Positions 40,929 to 49,299 of a stretch of 64,000 nt of DNA are shown in pieces (within the stretch, counting starts at the first letter, position 1; the number at the start of each line of letters is the position of its first letter). This DNA comes from Ignavibacteria bacterium. GTDB taxonomy: Bacteria > Bacteroidota > Ignavibacteria > Kapaibacteriales > UBA4661. The stretch is from positions 67,043 through 131,042 of the forward strand of contig JACVZY010000106.1 of the NCBI GenBank assembly GCA_014654705.1. Direction: 5' to 3'. Below the pieces are notes generated by a model. It was not told the origin of the DNA. It made no database searches and was given only the letters and a program-made list of their open reading frames with translations. Both the position numbers and the translations under genes were made by a program.

Positions 40929-41345
40929 ATGAATCTTATTAGTTATTACGACCACCATCATTTTTATGCTTTTTTTGACCGATGGAAGACTTATCAATGG
41001 TTTTGTCTTAATCAAGAGCAAAAAGACTGTTTTGATAGACATGAGCAATTTACTTTACTTGAAAATCAACATCCTAGAATAGAGAAAGAATCAATTTCAC
41101 CAATTTTTGATACTGAATTTGAGGTTCCCATCTTCAAAAGCACCTCTTGCATTCTACCGACAGTAGAAGGTGAAAATCCTGAATTTATTATTGGCTACTA
41201 TACGACAGACGATATATTCCCCGAAATTTTTATTCCCAAACAGGATATTTATTTCACGCCCAATTTTAAATCCTTTTTCAAAATTATTGAGGTAGCACCT
41301 CAGCAAGAGACTGGAATTTTATATTGGAAGTTTAAGAGAGTGTGA
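40929..41345 (+). CDS. Hypothetical cargo protein, 138 aa
   Basis: An AT-rich gene encoding a soluble protein rich in aromatic residues (Phe, Tyr, Trp), with no signal peptide. It lies 55 nt after the lipoprotein gene. No family is recognised. Base composition differs from the late phage genes, suggesting separate acquisition. Confidence 0.55.
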   Translation: MNLISYYDHHHFYAFFDRWKTYQWFCLNQEQKDCFDRHEQFTLLENQHPRIEKESISPIFDTEFEVPIFKSTSCILPTVEGENPEFIIGYYTTDDIFPEIFIPKQDIYFTPNFKSFFKIIEVAPQQETGILYWKFKRV

Positions 41346-41364
41346 CGGAGTATAGCTCCCCTTT

Positions 41365-41399
41365 TTGATTGAGTATATTATGCCAAGAATAATCAACAC
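41365..41399 (+). promoter_or_regulatory. Shared promoter/operator module, copy B
   Basis: Copy B lies 15 nt upstream of the restriction-like gene start and keeps the GTATATTA box. It contains AAGAATAAT, eight bases of the repressor operator. Only six positions differ from copy A. Confidence 0.65.
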
Positions 41400-41414
41400 T
41401 AAAAGCACTGGATT

Positions 41415-42515
41415 ATGAACCGCACCGAAATCGAAAAAAAAGTTGAGAGCAACGTCAACGGACTTGTCACCCACATCCAAGCATATTCCTCCAAATGCCA
41501 AACGGAGGAAGCCGCCAAGCACGCCCTTGTTCTGCCATTTTTACAATTCGTTTTAGGATGGGATATTTTCAATCCGCTCGAAGTTATCCCCGAATTTACT
41601 GCCGATGCGGGCATCAAACGAGGCGAAAAAGTTGACTATGCCGTGATGAAGAAAGGCAAAATTGCCTTCATTATTGAGTGCAAAATGCCGGGTGCGAAGC
41701 TCGAAAGCGCTCACGCCTCGCAATTGTACCGCTATTTCGGGACGCTGCTGCCATGCCGTATTGCCATCCTCACTGATGGTGTGCGCTATCTCTTTTACAC
41801 CGACACCGAAAATCCGAATGTTCTCGACAGCACACCGTTTTTCTCAGTTGATTTCACCAAGCCGGAGACGATTATGATTGAAGAATTGTCGCAATTCACT
41901 CGTGAGACCTTCGATGTGGATGACGTAACCCGTACCGCTACACAACTCATGCACGCAGAAAACGTAAAAGCATACCTTGTCCGGCAGCTTGACAGCCCCA
42001 GTGATGAGTTCGTCAAGCTACTTATCAATGCGTCGGATGCGAACGCAAAATTCAGCCCTAAAAATGCTGAAATCATGCGCTCCATCGTGAAAAAGGCGCT
42101 TGAAAACGTTGTACAAAGCCGCGTTCACCAAGTTCTAAAAACCGCACAGATAGCGGGTGCGCAAAATGGCACCATTTCCGAGAATGGACAGGCTGCCGGG
42201 GGCAAGGAAATTGTAACCACCGTCGAGGAGTGGGAGGGTTTCTACACCGTGCGGACACTTTTACACGACATTGTGCACCCGGAGCGGGTGCAGTTCAAAG
42301 ACACGGTGTCATACTTCAATGTGCTGCTCGACGGCAGCCCACGCCAGCAGATATGCCGCTTCTACTTCAACAATCCCCGAAAGTTCCTGGGCTTGTTTTC
42401 CGAGAAAGGCGAAGTCAAGAAGGAAGTTGGCGGCATTGCTGATTTATACCTCCACAAGCGCGATTTTGCAGCCGCAGTGCTGATGTACGATAAAAAACCA
42501 TCTTATCCCATGTAA
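41415..42515 (+). CDS. Type I restriction R-subunit-like nuclease (HSDR_N), 366 aa
   Basis: The N-terminal domain is PD-(D/E)xK-like: Asp74 in EKVDYAV and Glu88-x-Lys90 in AFIIECK. It resembles the N-terminal part of HsdR but lacks the helicase motor. The C-terminal domain (from about residue 270: TVEEWEGFYTVRTLLHDIVH, then CRFYFNNPRKF) is of the kind found with stand-alone members of this family. No HsdM or HsdS is nearby. Likely a defence or DNA-processing protein of the lysogen. Confidence 0.82.
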   Translation: MNRTEIEKKVESNVNGLVTHIQAYSSKCQTEEAAKHALVLPFLQFVLGWDIFNPLEVIPEFTADAGIKRGEKVDYAVMKKGKIAFIIECKMPGAKLESAHASQLYRYFGTLLPCRIAILTDGVRYLFYTDTENPNVLDSTPFFSVDFTKPETIMIEELSQFTRETFDVDDVTRTATQLMHAENVKAYLVRQLDSPSDEFVKLLINASDANAKFSPKNAEIMRSIVKKALENVVQSRVHQVLKTAQIAGAQNGTISENGQAAGGKEIVTTVEEWEGFYTVRTLLHDIVHPERVQFKDTVSYFNVLLDGSPRQQICRFYFNNPRKFLGLFSEKGEVKKEVGGIADLYLHKRDFAAAVLMYDKKPSYPM

Positions 42516-42520
42516 GCTCT

Positions 42521-43330
42521 ATGAAGCAGATGAAATACCTCGTTATTCTTTTCCTCTTAGCATTTGGCGCTTCTGCTTGTCAAACTGTTAGCTCTACGTC
42601 AAAAATCACGACAGACACTCTGCGGTACGGCAGCATCCATCTTGAAACAGGTATTCCCCGTGATGCAGATAGCACAGACGATTACCTAATGATTCGCCCT
42701 CAGTACGCCGTGAGTTACAACAATAAACGAAATGTTCCGAACTGGGTGTCGTGGAATCTCAATGCAAGTTGGTACGGTGATGCACCGCGTTATTCAGGTA
42801 ATTTCATTACCGATGTGTCACTGCCATCTCATTTTGTTCGCGTCACGCATGGCGATTATACCAACAGCGGTTTTGACCGGGGACATCTTGTGCGTAGTGA
42901 GGAACGAACACGTAACGACGAGGACAATCGAAGTACATTCCTGATGACCAATATTATTCCACAGGCACCCGAATTAAACCGTCTTGGTTGGCTGAGGTTC
43001 GAGGAAGAGTGTGAGCGTCTTTGCAAGCAAGGGAACAAGGAACTGTACGTCATCTCTGGCGGTGTCTTTAAGTCTGGTGCGACGATTAACAACAAAGTGG
43101 CAATACCCGATTCTTGCTGGAAAATTGTTGTAGTACTGGAGCGTGGTCAAACATTGTCGAATATCACTGCAACAACACAGGTACTTGCCGTAATGATGCC
43201 AAACACAGCAGAGGCAATAAACGACTGGAAACCATATACCACAACAGTAGCAAAGGTTGAAGTCAGTACGGGATATTCGTTTTTTCGTGCGGTACCAGAT
43301 GCGGTAAGAACAATGCTAAAAAATCAGTAG
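42521..43330 (+). CDS. DNA/RNA non-specific endonuclease, lipoprotein (NUC family), 269 aa
   Basis: A lipid-anchored nuclease. Signal peptide ends in the lipobox GASAC (Cys20). The catalytic motif DRGH is at 119-122 and the metal-binding Asn region is MTNIIPQAPELNRLGW near 142-157, as in the NUC1/Serratia nuclease family. It probably degrades extracellular or incoming DNA in the periplasm. It starts 5 nt after the restriction-like gene, so the two are likely one operon. Confidence 0.92.
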   Translation: MKQMKYLVILFLLAFGASACQTVSSTSKITTDTLRYGSIHLETGIPRDADSTDDYLMIRPQYAVSYNNKRNVPNWVSWNLNASWYGDAPRYSGNFITDVSLPSHFVRVTHGDYTNSGFDRGHLVRSEERTRNDEDNRSTFLMTNIIPQAPELNRLGWLRFEEECERLCKQGNKELYVISGGVFKSGATINNKVAIPDSCWKIVVVLERGQTLSNITATTQVLAVMMPNTAEAINDWKPYTTTVAKVEVSTGYSFFRAVPDAVRTMLKNQ

Positions 43331-43383
43331 AAAAGCAGCAATTCACGACAACCAATTTTCTCCATTCAGTTTATTCATCCATT

Positions 43384-44340
43384 ATGCGCCTACTTTTCCT
43401 TGTTGTTTTCCTCTACACAACACCACTATTTGCCCAAGACGTTCTCATCAATAAATATCGCAATGGTGGACAAAACCTTATTGATACGGTTGAGGTGCTG
43501 GTGGTACGAGATAATTTTGACCTTCGAGGTTATGTCTTACGAGATTTTGCAACATCCACTAATAGTTTCAATGCTGATTCTGTAAGTTCCGGCAGTTACC
43601 GTTTTGCCAACACCTCGCTTTGGCAGCGAGTTCCTGCGGGAACGCTTTTAGTGTTATCACTGACAAATGGGATGGTGCAAAAATTAGGTGACACAGTAAT
43701 AAGTGTAGGCTTAAAAAATACCGCTTACTTCATAGAAACAGGTCGTTTTGACATTGCAGCAGATGATATGGTAATGATAAAACGCCCCAACGCAGCTATT
43801 ACTGGAACTGAGGGAAATGTCCACGCTTTTTGTACGGGACCAATTGTGTCTGCAAATATCTCAGGGATAGTGCCTTTGTTAAGTACCTTTCAAGTTGCAG
43901 CTGCCACGACTAACCCTTTTGCTGTACCGAGCAACCTTAAAGGAGACACAACTGATTACAACGGCAACCAAGCCGGAACAGCACCCCAAGCGCGTTTTGG
44001 CATTGCCAACAACCCTGCCAACCAGCGCTTTTTGGATTCACTCCGTCGTGTGCGAACATCTGTTCAGGATGACAAGCAAACGGGCATTTCCCGCGTCGTG
44101 ATTGCACCCCAGCCGACAAGCAGCGATTGTACTGTAAACTTTCGTCTGGATGCTGCCGGAGCAGTCAGCATTGCGCTTGTGGATATGCTTGGTAATCGCC
44201 GTGAAATCTATACGCAGAATCACAGTGCAGAAGACCAGAGCCTCCGCTTGTTGCTTTCGGATGTTGCTATTGGTACATATTTTTTGGCTATCAAAGCGGG
44301 GAACGTGGAATGGCGGGAGAAAGTGGTGATAGGTAAATAG
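43384..44340 (+). CDS. Secreted protein with probable T9SS sorting domain, 318 aa
   Basis: A signal peptide (residues 1-17, ending FAQ) is followed by a beta-rich domain (about 20-110) that resembles a lamin-tail-like fold. The C-terminal about 80 residues (VVIAPQPTSSDCTVNFRLD, ALVDMLGN, YFLAIKAGNVEWREKVVIGK) have the pattern of a type A type IX secretion C-terminal domain. It would be exported to the cell surface by the host T9SS. Carriage in a prophage island suggests lysogenic conversion of the surface. Confidence 0.75.
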   Translation: MRLLFLVVFLYTTPLFAQDVLINKYRNGGQNLIDTVEVLVVRDNFDLRGYVLRDFATSTNSFNADSVSSGSYRFANTSLWQRVPAGTLLVLSLTNGMVQKLGDTVISVGLKNTAYFIETGRFDIAADDMVMIKRPNAAITGTEGNVHAFCTGPIVSANISGIVPLLSTFQVAAATTNPFAVPSNLKGDTTDYNGNQAGTAPQARFGIANNPANQRFLDSLRRVRTSVQDDKQTGISRVVIAPQPTSSDCTVNFRLDAAGAVSIALVDMLGNRREIYTQNHSAEDQSLRLLLSDVAIGTYFLAIKAGNVEWREKVVIGK

Positions 44341-44409
44341 CTATTTACCTCTGCCTTATTGCAGATTCTAAATTTTAACCCTCTAATCAACTAACTATTT
44401 GAATTAGTT

Positions 44410-45366
44410 ATGGATAACCAAGAAAAACAAAAATCCAATAAAATACTTGCTGAACAGTACAATGATTTAGTGGTTCAACTCAATTCCGTAAAATCTACTC
44501 TTAAGACTATTCTTGGGGCAAATGGTACCTCCTATGACTCACGCGAATTAGCATTGTCTTACCAAAAAGAATGTAATACTCTACATAATTTGATTGCTTC
44601 TATTTGGACTCCATTACAAGGTAATGTCAGAGCAAACCAAGTGGGAAGCGACTTTAATGATTCAGAAGCCGCTCTTAAGGCGTTGTCTGAGAATGTTACA
44701 AGACTATTTGCAGATACTAATATTGAAAGCAATTTCTCCTCTAAACTTTCTGCGAATACTGAGATTGACAGAGCAGAATTTGAAAAAGCCCTTCAGCATC
44801 ATACAACCCAAAGTAGGTTCACATTACGGATTTTTGGACTTGCTTCTGTATGCTCTATTAGTCTTATCATAGTCTTTTTTATTGCTTTTCCTTCTTGTTC
44901 TTCGCCAACGGAAGAAAGAAATATCGGGCAAGTTTTAACCACACAGGGAATTGCAAATAGTAACCCAGAAAAGGCGCTTTCTAATTCAACCCAATGGCAG
45001 GATTCAGTTGCTTGGTGGTCAAAACTGATTCTAAACTTTGGCGGTAAATTCGCTCTACTTTTTGCAGTTGCATGGATGCTAAAATTTACTGGAGAGTTAC
45101 ATTCTCGTCATGTCGCGCAATCCATTATTTATCGGGACAGATTAACTGCTATAAGTACAATAGATGTCATTACTATTGGAGCGAATACTCAAACGAGAGA
45201 ACAAATTTTACTAAAAATGTCCGAAACGTACTTAAACTTAGAAAACAATGCTTTCATTAACCGAGAAAAAGAAAAAGTCCCTTCTGAAGAAGTTTTTACT
45301 AAAAAAGAATTGATAGGTTTGTTCAAAGAGATTACTGGCATAATCAAGAATAGTAAGCCAAATTAG
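44410..45366 (+). CDS. Two-TM membrane protein, 318 aa
   Basis: The N-terminal about 130 residues are helical and polar. Two TM segments (about 138-160 and 208-226) flank a Ser/Thr-rich extracytoplasmic loop, and a cytoplasmic C-terminal part follows. An AT-rich gene with no recognised domain. It lies 75 nt before the Mrr-like nuclease gene. The pairing of a membrane protein with a nuclease resembles layouts of some abortive-infection systems; that is inference. Confidence 0.65.
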   Translation: MDNQEKQKSNKILAEQYNDLVVQLNSVKSTLKTILGANGTSYDSRELALSYQKECNTLHNLIASIWTPLQGNVRANQVGSDFNDSEAALKALSENVTRLFADTNIESNFSSKLSANTEIDRAEFEKALQHHTTQSRFTLRIFGLASVCSISLIIVFFIAFPSCSSPTEERNIGQVLTTQGIANSNPEKALSNSTQWQDSVAWWSKLILNFGGKFALLFAVAWMLKFTGELHSRHVAQSIIYRDRLTAISTIDVITIGANTQTREQILLKMSETYLNLENNAFINREKEKVPSEEVFTKKELIGLFKEITGIIKNSKPN

Positions 45367-45440
45367 ATAGCCTTCTGGCATCCAGCTTTGGGAATTGGAA
45401 GCCACTTATATTCAGCAAAATAACCTAGAGCAAAAAGAAA

Positions 45441-46520
45441 ATGAATAGTATGGACAACAAAAACGCCCTCGTCAAAGCCCAAACCTCGCTTGAACGCTTG
45501 AAAGGCAGCGCTTCACGTGCTTTGGAATCCGCAAAGGAGAAGGCTTCAAACGTCGTGGAAGACAACATCATCGTTGAAAAAATCCGTGCGTGGGTTGCTT
45601 CCTTGTTTGTCAAAGCTGTGGAATCCTGCTCCACCGAAGAAGACCGTGCGGAACTTTTAGCATGGCTCTCGCTCACTCGCATTGACCTTGCTTCCGACCA
45701 GAGCGCTGCCGAGAAATTCCGCGCTGTTTCAAGCCGGATAGACGGTAAGAAAGCTGCAATGGCTCTTGGTCGCAGCGTTGGCGAAGCGTTCAACAACTAT
45801 AAAAACAGCAATCTCCCTCTCCCCGTCAAAATCGCCATTCCCGTAACGCTTGCTGCATCTACGGTCATAGGCGGCGCTGGAGTCGGTATTGTTGGATTTG
45901 GAACAGGTATTGGCGTGTCCGCACTCCTGCTTGTGTTTCTGGGCGCTGCTGGCGTTACATCAGTGATTGATGCCGTGCTGACGAACAAGGGCGCTGGTGA
46001 ATATGTTGCGTTCATCGGTGCAATGATAGCCCACGACGAGATATTGCGCCGCACAAAAGCAGATTTGCGCAAGGCAATGACGGAAAAACCAGCACCACCG
46101 CACCGTTACGACGTTCCCGAAGAACAAGCCGCATTGCAACAAGCATTACTGCAATTAAAGCCCTATGAATTTGAGCAGCACGTCATGTCATTTTTCCAAA
46201 GCGCCGGACTCACGGCATGGGTAACGAAGCAAAGCAACGATGCGGGTGTGGACGGTTTTGCGCGGCATCCCGAAGGCTTGATTGTAGTGCAATGCAAGCG
46301 AAATGCGCCGGAGAACACGGTAGGTCGTCCTATCGTGCAGCAATTCAAAGGCGTAATCGAAGAAAACGAAGCCCATCGCGGTTATATCGTCACCACCAGT
46401 ACCTTCACGAGCGAAGCCAGAGAGAGCGCTGCGCGGAATGGGAAATTGGTGTTGGTGGATATGGCTGTTTTGGAGGATTGGCATAAGATAGGGCTGCGAG
46501 AGGTCATTTGTAGTGTTTGA
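45441..46520 (+). CDS. Membrane-linked Mrr-like restriction endonuclease, 359 aa
   Basis: The C-terminal domain (about residues 240-355) is Mrr-type: Asp271 in GVDGFA and Gln284-x-Lys286 in IVVQCKRN, followed by VGRPIVQQFKGVI. This is the D-QxK nuclease pattern of modified-DNA restriction enzymes. The N-terminus is helical, with a strongly hydrophobic Gly/Val region (about 130-175) likely to span the membrane. A membrane-tied Mrr nuclease is uncommon and suggests acting on DNA at the entry site. Confidence 0.85.
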   Translation: MNSMDNKNALVKAQTSLERLKGSASRALESAKEKASNVVEDNIIVEKIRAWVASLFVKAVESCSTEEDRAELLAWLSLTRIDLASDQSAAEKFRAVSSRIDGKKAAMALGRSVGEAFNNYKNSNLPLPVKIAIPVTLAASTVIGGAGVGIVGFGTGIGVSALLLVFLGAAGVTSVIDAVLTNKGAGEYVAFIGAMIAHDEILRRTKADLRKAMTEKPAPPHRYDVPEEQAALQQALLQLKPYEFEQHVMSFFQSAGLTAWVTKQSNDAGVDGFARHPEGLIVVQCKRNAPENTVGRPIVQQFKGVIEENEAHRGYIVTTSTFTSEARESAARNGKLVLVDMAVLEDWHKIGLREVICSV

Positions 46521-46803
46521 AAACTTGAAGAAACTAATTCAACCTGTTTTATCCAGCATAAACGCAGGAATTTTCTATCAAAACCTTTTTAAGTTATGCA
46601 TACAAAAAATACGCGACACAGGTGGTTGGAGAGAACAATAATATATACACACTGCTACCCTTGATGTGTCTAAAATGCGATACAAACCTTACAACTTTTG
46701 GAACGTATCGCCAAAGGATTTCTAAGCGATAATCACAATATGATTTTTCTGTAAATATAGAGTAGTTTTTGAATGACCCTTTGGTAAAATTACTCAATTA
46801 CCA

Positions 46804-47886
46804 ATGGAAAAGGGTTTGAATATTGAATTATATAACCTTAAATTTGACCTGAATATGGATAATCTAGATACAATAAAGGATTGTATTGAAAAAATTACTG
46901 CTAAGAACGACAGTGACCTGTTTCTTTTTTGCGGAGAAATTTCAGATATTACTGCTGATATTTTCATTACAGAGTTAAGAAATAAGCCAATGAAAAAGAA
47001 AAATTGTTCCTTACTATTAACAACTTATGGAGGTGACCCTGATGCAGGTTATAGAATGGTCAGAACAATTAAAAGGTATTATCAAAAGTTTTTGCTTTAT
47101 GTTTACGGAAGTTGCAAAAGCACCGGAACATTAATTGCGCTTGGAAGCGATCAAATAATCATGAGTGATTTTGGAGAGTTTGGACCCTTAGATATACAGC
47201 TTACCAAAGATGATGAATTGCACAACACGTCTGGTTTAAGTTATCTGCAGAGTTTATTATCGCTTAACGAACAAATCTTCCGCTCATTTGAAAGCAATTT
47301 TCTAAATATCAAACAAAAAAGTGTACAGACGATTACAACCAAAACAGCGGCAGAGATTGCAACTAAACTTGCCGTTGGACTAATTAGCCCAATAAGTGCT
47401 CAACTAGACCCCGTCAAGTTTGGAGAGGTTCAAAGAGCCATCAAAATTGCAGACGCTTACGGGGCTAGGCTTTGCACAGATAGGAAAATGGTCTCAAGGT
47501 TAATTGCCGGCTATCCGTCTCATGGTTTTGTCATTGATTATGAAGAAGCCGTAACAATTTTTCCAAACGTAAGGTTTGTAGACCAAACAGAAGCTATTTT
47601 AGAGAGGAACTTGCTTGATAATGTTAGGAGTCAAAATGATGAACCTATTATTTATGACCTAACAAATCTCTTGCAAGAAAATATACAAGAAAATATACAA
47701 GAACATGAACAACCCGCAAATATACATTCAAATTCAGAAGCACCTGAGCAAGTAGAACCTATCCAATCTGAAGTTATTCAAAATCAACCTACTCAACAAC
47801 TTCTTAAAAAACAGCTAAATGGAAACGCTAAGACTCGTAAAACCCATCCCAAAAATCAAACAAGGGAATACAAAGAAAAACTTTGA
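46804..47886 (+). CDS. SDH/ClpP-like serine protease family protein, 360 aa
   Basis: This matches the SDH (serine dehydrogenase) proteinase family: LLTTYGGDPDAGYRMVRTIK, then YVYGSCKSTGTLIALGSDQI (likely Ser106) and GEFGPLDIQL. The fold is ClpP/crotonase-like. Residues about 288-345 are a Gln/Glu/Asn-rich low-complexity tail. The gene is AT-rich with its own 280-bp upstream region. Such proteases occur in defence islands; the substrate is unknown. Confidence 0.82.
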   Translation: MEKGLNIELYNLKFDLNMDNLDTIKDCIEKITAKNDSDLFLFCGEISDITADIFITELRNKPMKKKNCSLLLTTYGGDPDAGYRMVRTIKRYYQKFLLYVYGSCKSTGTLIALGSDQIIMSDFGEFGPLDIQLTKDDELHNTSGLSYLQSLLSLNEQIFRSFESNFLNIKQKSVQTITTKTAAEIATKLAVGLISPISAQLDPVKFGEVQRAIKIADAYGARLCTDRKMVSRLIAGYPSHGFVIDYEEAVTIFPNVRFVDQTEAILERNLLDNVRSQNDEPIIYDLTNLLQENIQENIQEHEQPANIHSNSEAPEQVEPIQSEVIQNQPTQQLLKKQLNGNAKTRKTHPKNQTREYKEKL

Positions 47887-47902
47887 TACTGCATCATCTA
47901 AT

Positions 47903-48040
47903 ATGATGAATGAAACGGACTCAAAGTTTTTGCATGAGATTTACCAAGAAATTGAAAAAAACAACTCTACCCAAGAACTACAGATATTTTTTGAAACAGG
48001 TTATATTCCTAGAATCGAAGCTACTGCTAAAAGGTCATAA
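47903..48040 (+). CDS. Possible small ORF, 45 aa
   Basis: The frame MMNETDSKFLHEIYQEIEKN has a protein-like, helical composition and begins 17 nt after the protease stop. No clear ribosome-binding site precedes it. It may be an operon partner or a chance frame. Confidence 0.3.
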   Translation: MMNETDSKFLHEIYQEIEKNNSTQELQIFFETGYIPRIEATAKRS

Positions 48041-48182
48041 ATCCTCCCTCTTGAGTATCTTATGGATTTCTTATGAACTGAACTGCTTTTGGTGTTTTAT
48101 TTTTAGACAAATGGCTATAATACATTTGTTTATGAATTAGGAAGGGATAAAACTCTTTGTTCTTGAATATAAAAGTTAAAGT

Positions 48183-48206
48183 CAGGGCAGCCTTGTGGCT
48201 GCCCTG
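48183..48206. terminator. Bidirectional terminator-like hairpin
   Basis: CAGGGCAGCC and GGCTGCCCTG (48,183-48,192 and 48,197-48,206) pair around TTGT. T-rich tracts follow at some distance on both strands. It lies between the converging SDH-side genes and the leftward 77-aa ORF. Confidence 0.65.
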
Positions 48207-48217
48207 CTGCATTTTTA

Positions 48218-48451
48218 TTACACAAGCTGCTTCGCCAGCTCTTCATACATCTTCCGTGCATTAAATTTCGCCAGAATCTCCTGCGCCTTGTAGAGTGCCA
48301 GTGTGTCAATCGGCTCAATAAACTGGTCATACGGTAAGTTCAAAAAGTCGTTGAGGGCGCTGGATACGACCTGTGCCTTGGTTGCGACGTTTTGCTGGGT
48401 CATTGCCTGGGCAATGATATTGGCATTGTGGATGTGCGATGGGGTTTGCAT
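48218..48451 (-). CDS. Hypothetical protein, 77 aa
   Basis: A helical protein with the segment TKAQVVSSALNDFLNLP, which might be a small DNA-binding helix pair, and an amphipathic C-terminal helix. It is on the minus strand inside a plus-strand island and ends at a hairpin. No family is recognised; an antitoxin-like role is possible. Confidence 0.5.
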   Translation of the reverse strand: MQTPSHIHNANIIAQAMTQQNVATKAQVVSSALNDFLNLPYDQFIEPIDTLALYKAQEILAKFNARKMYEELAKQLV

Positions 48452-48539
48452 ATTGCAAGTCTCCGAAATGTAGGTTTTGGAATTACGCCGCTTGTACTGG
48501 TTGGTAGCTCGTCAAGCGGCGTTCTTTGTTACAGCACAA

Positions 48540-48558
48540 ATATACAGTAAATGTATAT
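48540..48558. promoter_or_regulatory. Operator-like inverted repeat before the XRE gene
   Basis: ATATACA-GTAAA-TGTATAT is a 7-bp inverted repeat with a 5-nt spacer. It lies about 80 bp upstream of the XRE start and just upstream of a TATCTTTG -7 box near 48,597-48,604. Confidence 0.75.
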
Positions 48559-48638
48559 CTTGTGCAAGAAAAATTTTACAATGACTGTATTTTTTGTATC
48601 TTTGTGGAAAGTTTTTTCTCACGATTACTTGTTAAGCA

Positions 48639-48851
48639 ATGGACGGCGCACAAATGCGTGAAATACGCAAAAAAATGGGCTTGACACAAATACAGTTTGG
48701 CAGGCTTCTCGGTTTCTTGAATCCCAATACAATGATTTCCAACATGGAAAACGGGAAAGCACCTGTTACAAGCCAGACTGAGCGTTTGTGCAGATACATT
48801 GAAAAGTACGGCATATTACCGGAATATGTCAAAGAGATTACAGAAGGTTGA
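48639..48851 (+). CDS. XRE-family helix-turn-helix regulator, 70 aa
   Basis: A minimal lambda-repressor-type HTH: MREIRKKMGLTQIQFGRLLG and MISNMENGKAPVTSQ (residues 6-50). The upstream promoter reads TTTTTTGTATCTTTG, fitting the Bacteroidota -7 consensus. Identical inverted-repeat half-sites lie before this gene and before the HEPN gene, so it probably controls both. Confidence 0.85.
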   Translation: MDGAQMREIRKKMGLTQIQFGRLLGFLNPNTMISNMENGKAPVTSQTERLCRYIEKYGILPEYVKEITEG

Positions 48852-48868
48852 AAAACATCTTGCACCAA

Positions 48869-48887
48869 ATATACATTTTTTGTATAT
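48869..48887. promoter_or_regulatory. Operator-like inverted repeat before the HEPN gene
   Basis: ATATACA-TTTTT-TGTATAT repeats the half-sites found before the XRE gene, with the same 5-nt spacer. It extends to 10 bp arms (CAAATATACA/TGTATATTTG) and overlaps the -7 box TATATTTG. Confidence 0.8.
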
Positions 48888-48927
48888 TTGAATCAAGCAA
48901 AAGCACACAAACTTCAAAAACAAGACA

Positions 48928-49299
48928 ATGACAAGCGAGTTTTGGAACAGAGCGCAAGAAAACCTAAAGGCAGCAGAAATATTACTCGACAATGGACTTC
49001 TCAACGCAGCAGCCAACCGCGCTTATTATGCGGCGTACCATGCGGCTGCGGCACTGATTGAAGCAAAAGGACTGGAATACAACAGCGACCATAGGAAGGT
49101 ACAGGCAGTGTTTAACGGCGAAATCTTGCGTCGTTCCAAGAATCTGCCGGGCGAATTACGTGGCTATCTTGCTACGATGCACGACATTCGAGCGATTGCA
49201 GACTACACCAAAAAAGAGGTTTCTAAGCGAATGGCAAACGAGCAGGTCAAGAAAGCACAATATTTTCTCTCATGTATAGCGAAGGACTTGACACTATGA
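48928..49299 (+). CDS. HEPN-domain protein (UPF0332-like), 123 aa
   Basis: A four-helix HEPN-like protein: NRAYYAAYHAAAALIEAKGL near residues 31-50 and DIRAIADYTKKEVSKRMANE near 90-109, as in the UPF0332 family. The classical R-x4-6-H RNase motif is not evident. It is translated together with the following gene (ATGA overlap) and controlled by an operator-like palindrome. HEPN proteins often act in toxin-antitoxin pairs; here the partner is not a nucleotidyltransferase. Confidence 0.82.
   Translation: MTSEFWNRAQENLKAAEILLDNGLLNAAANRAYYAAYHAAAALIEAKGLEYNSDHRKVQAVFNGEILRRSKNLPGELRGYLATMHDIRAIADYTKKEVSKRMANEQVKKAQYFLSCIAKDLTL

Noticed and set aside
41415-42515. A complete type I restriction system
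   Set aside because: Only an R-subunit N-terminal-like nuclease domain is present; no helicase motor, HsdM or HsdS gene is in the neighbourhood.
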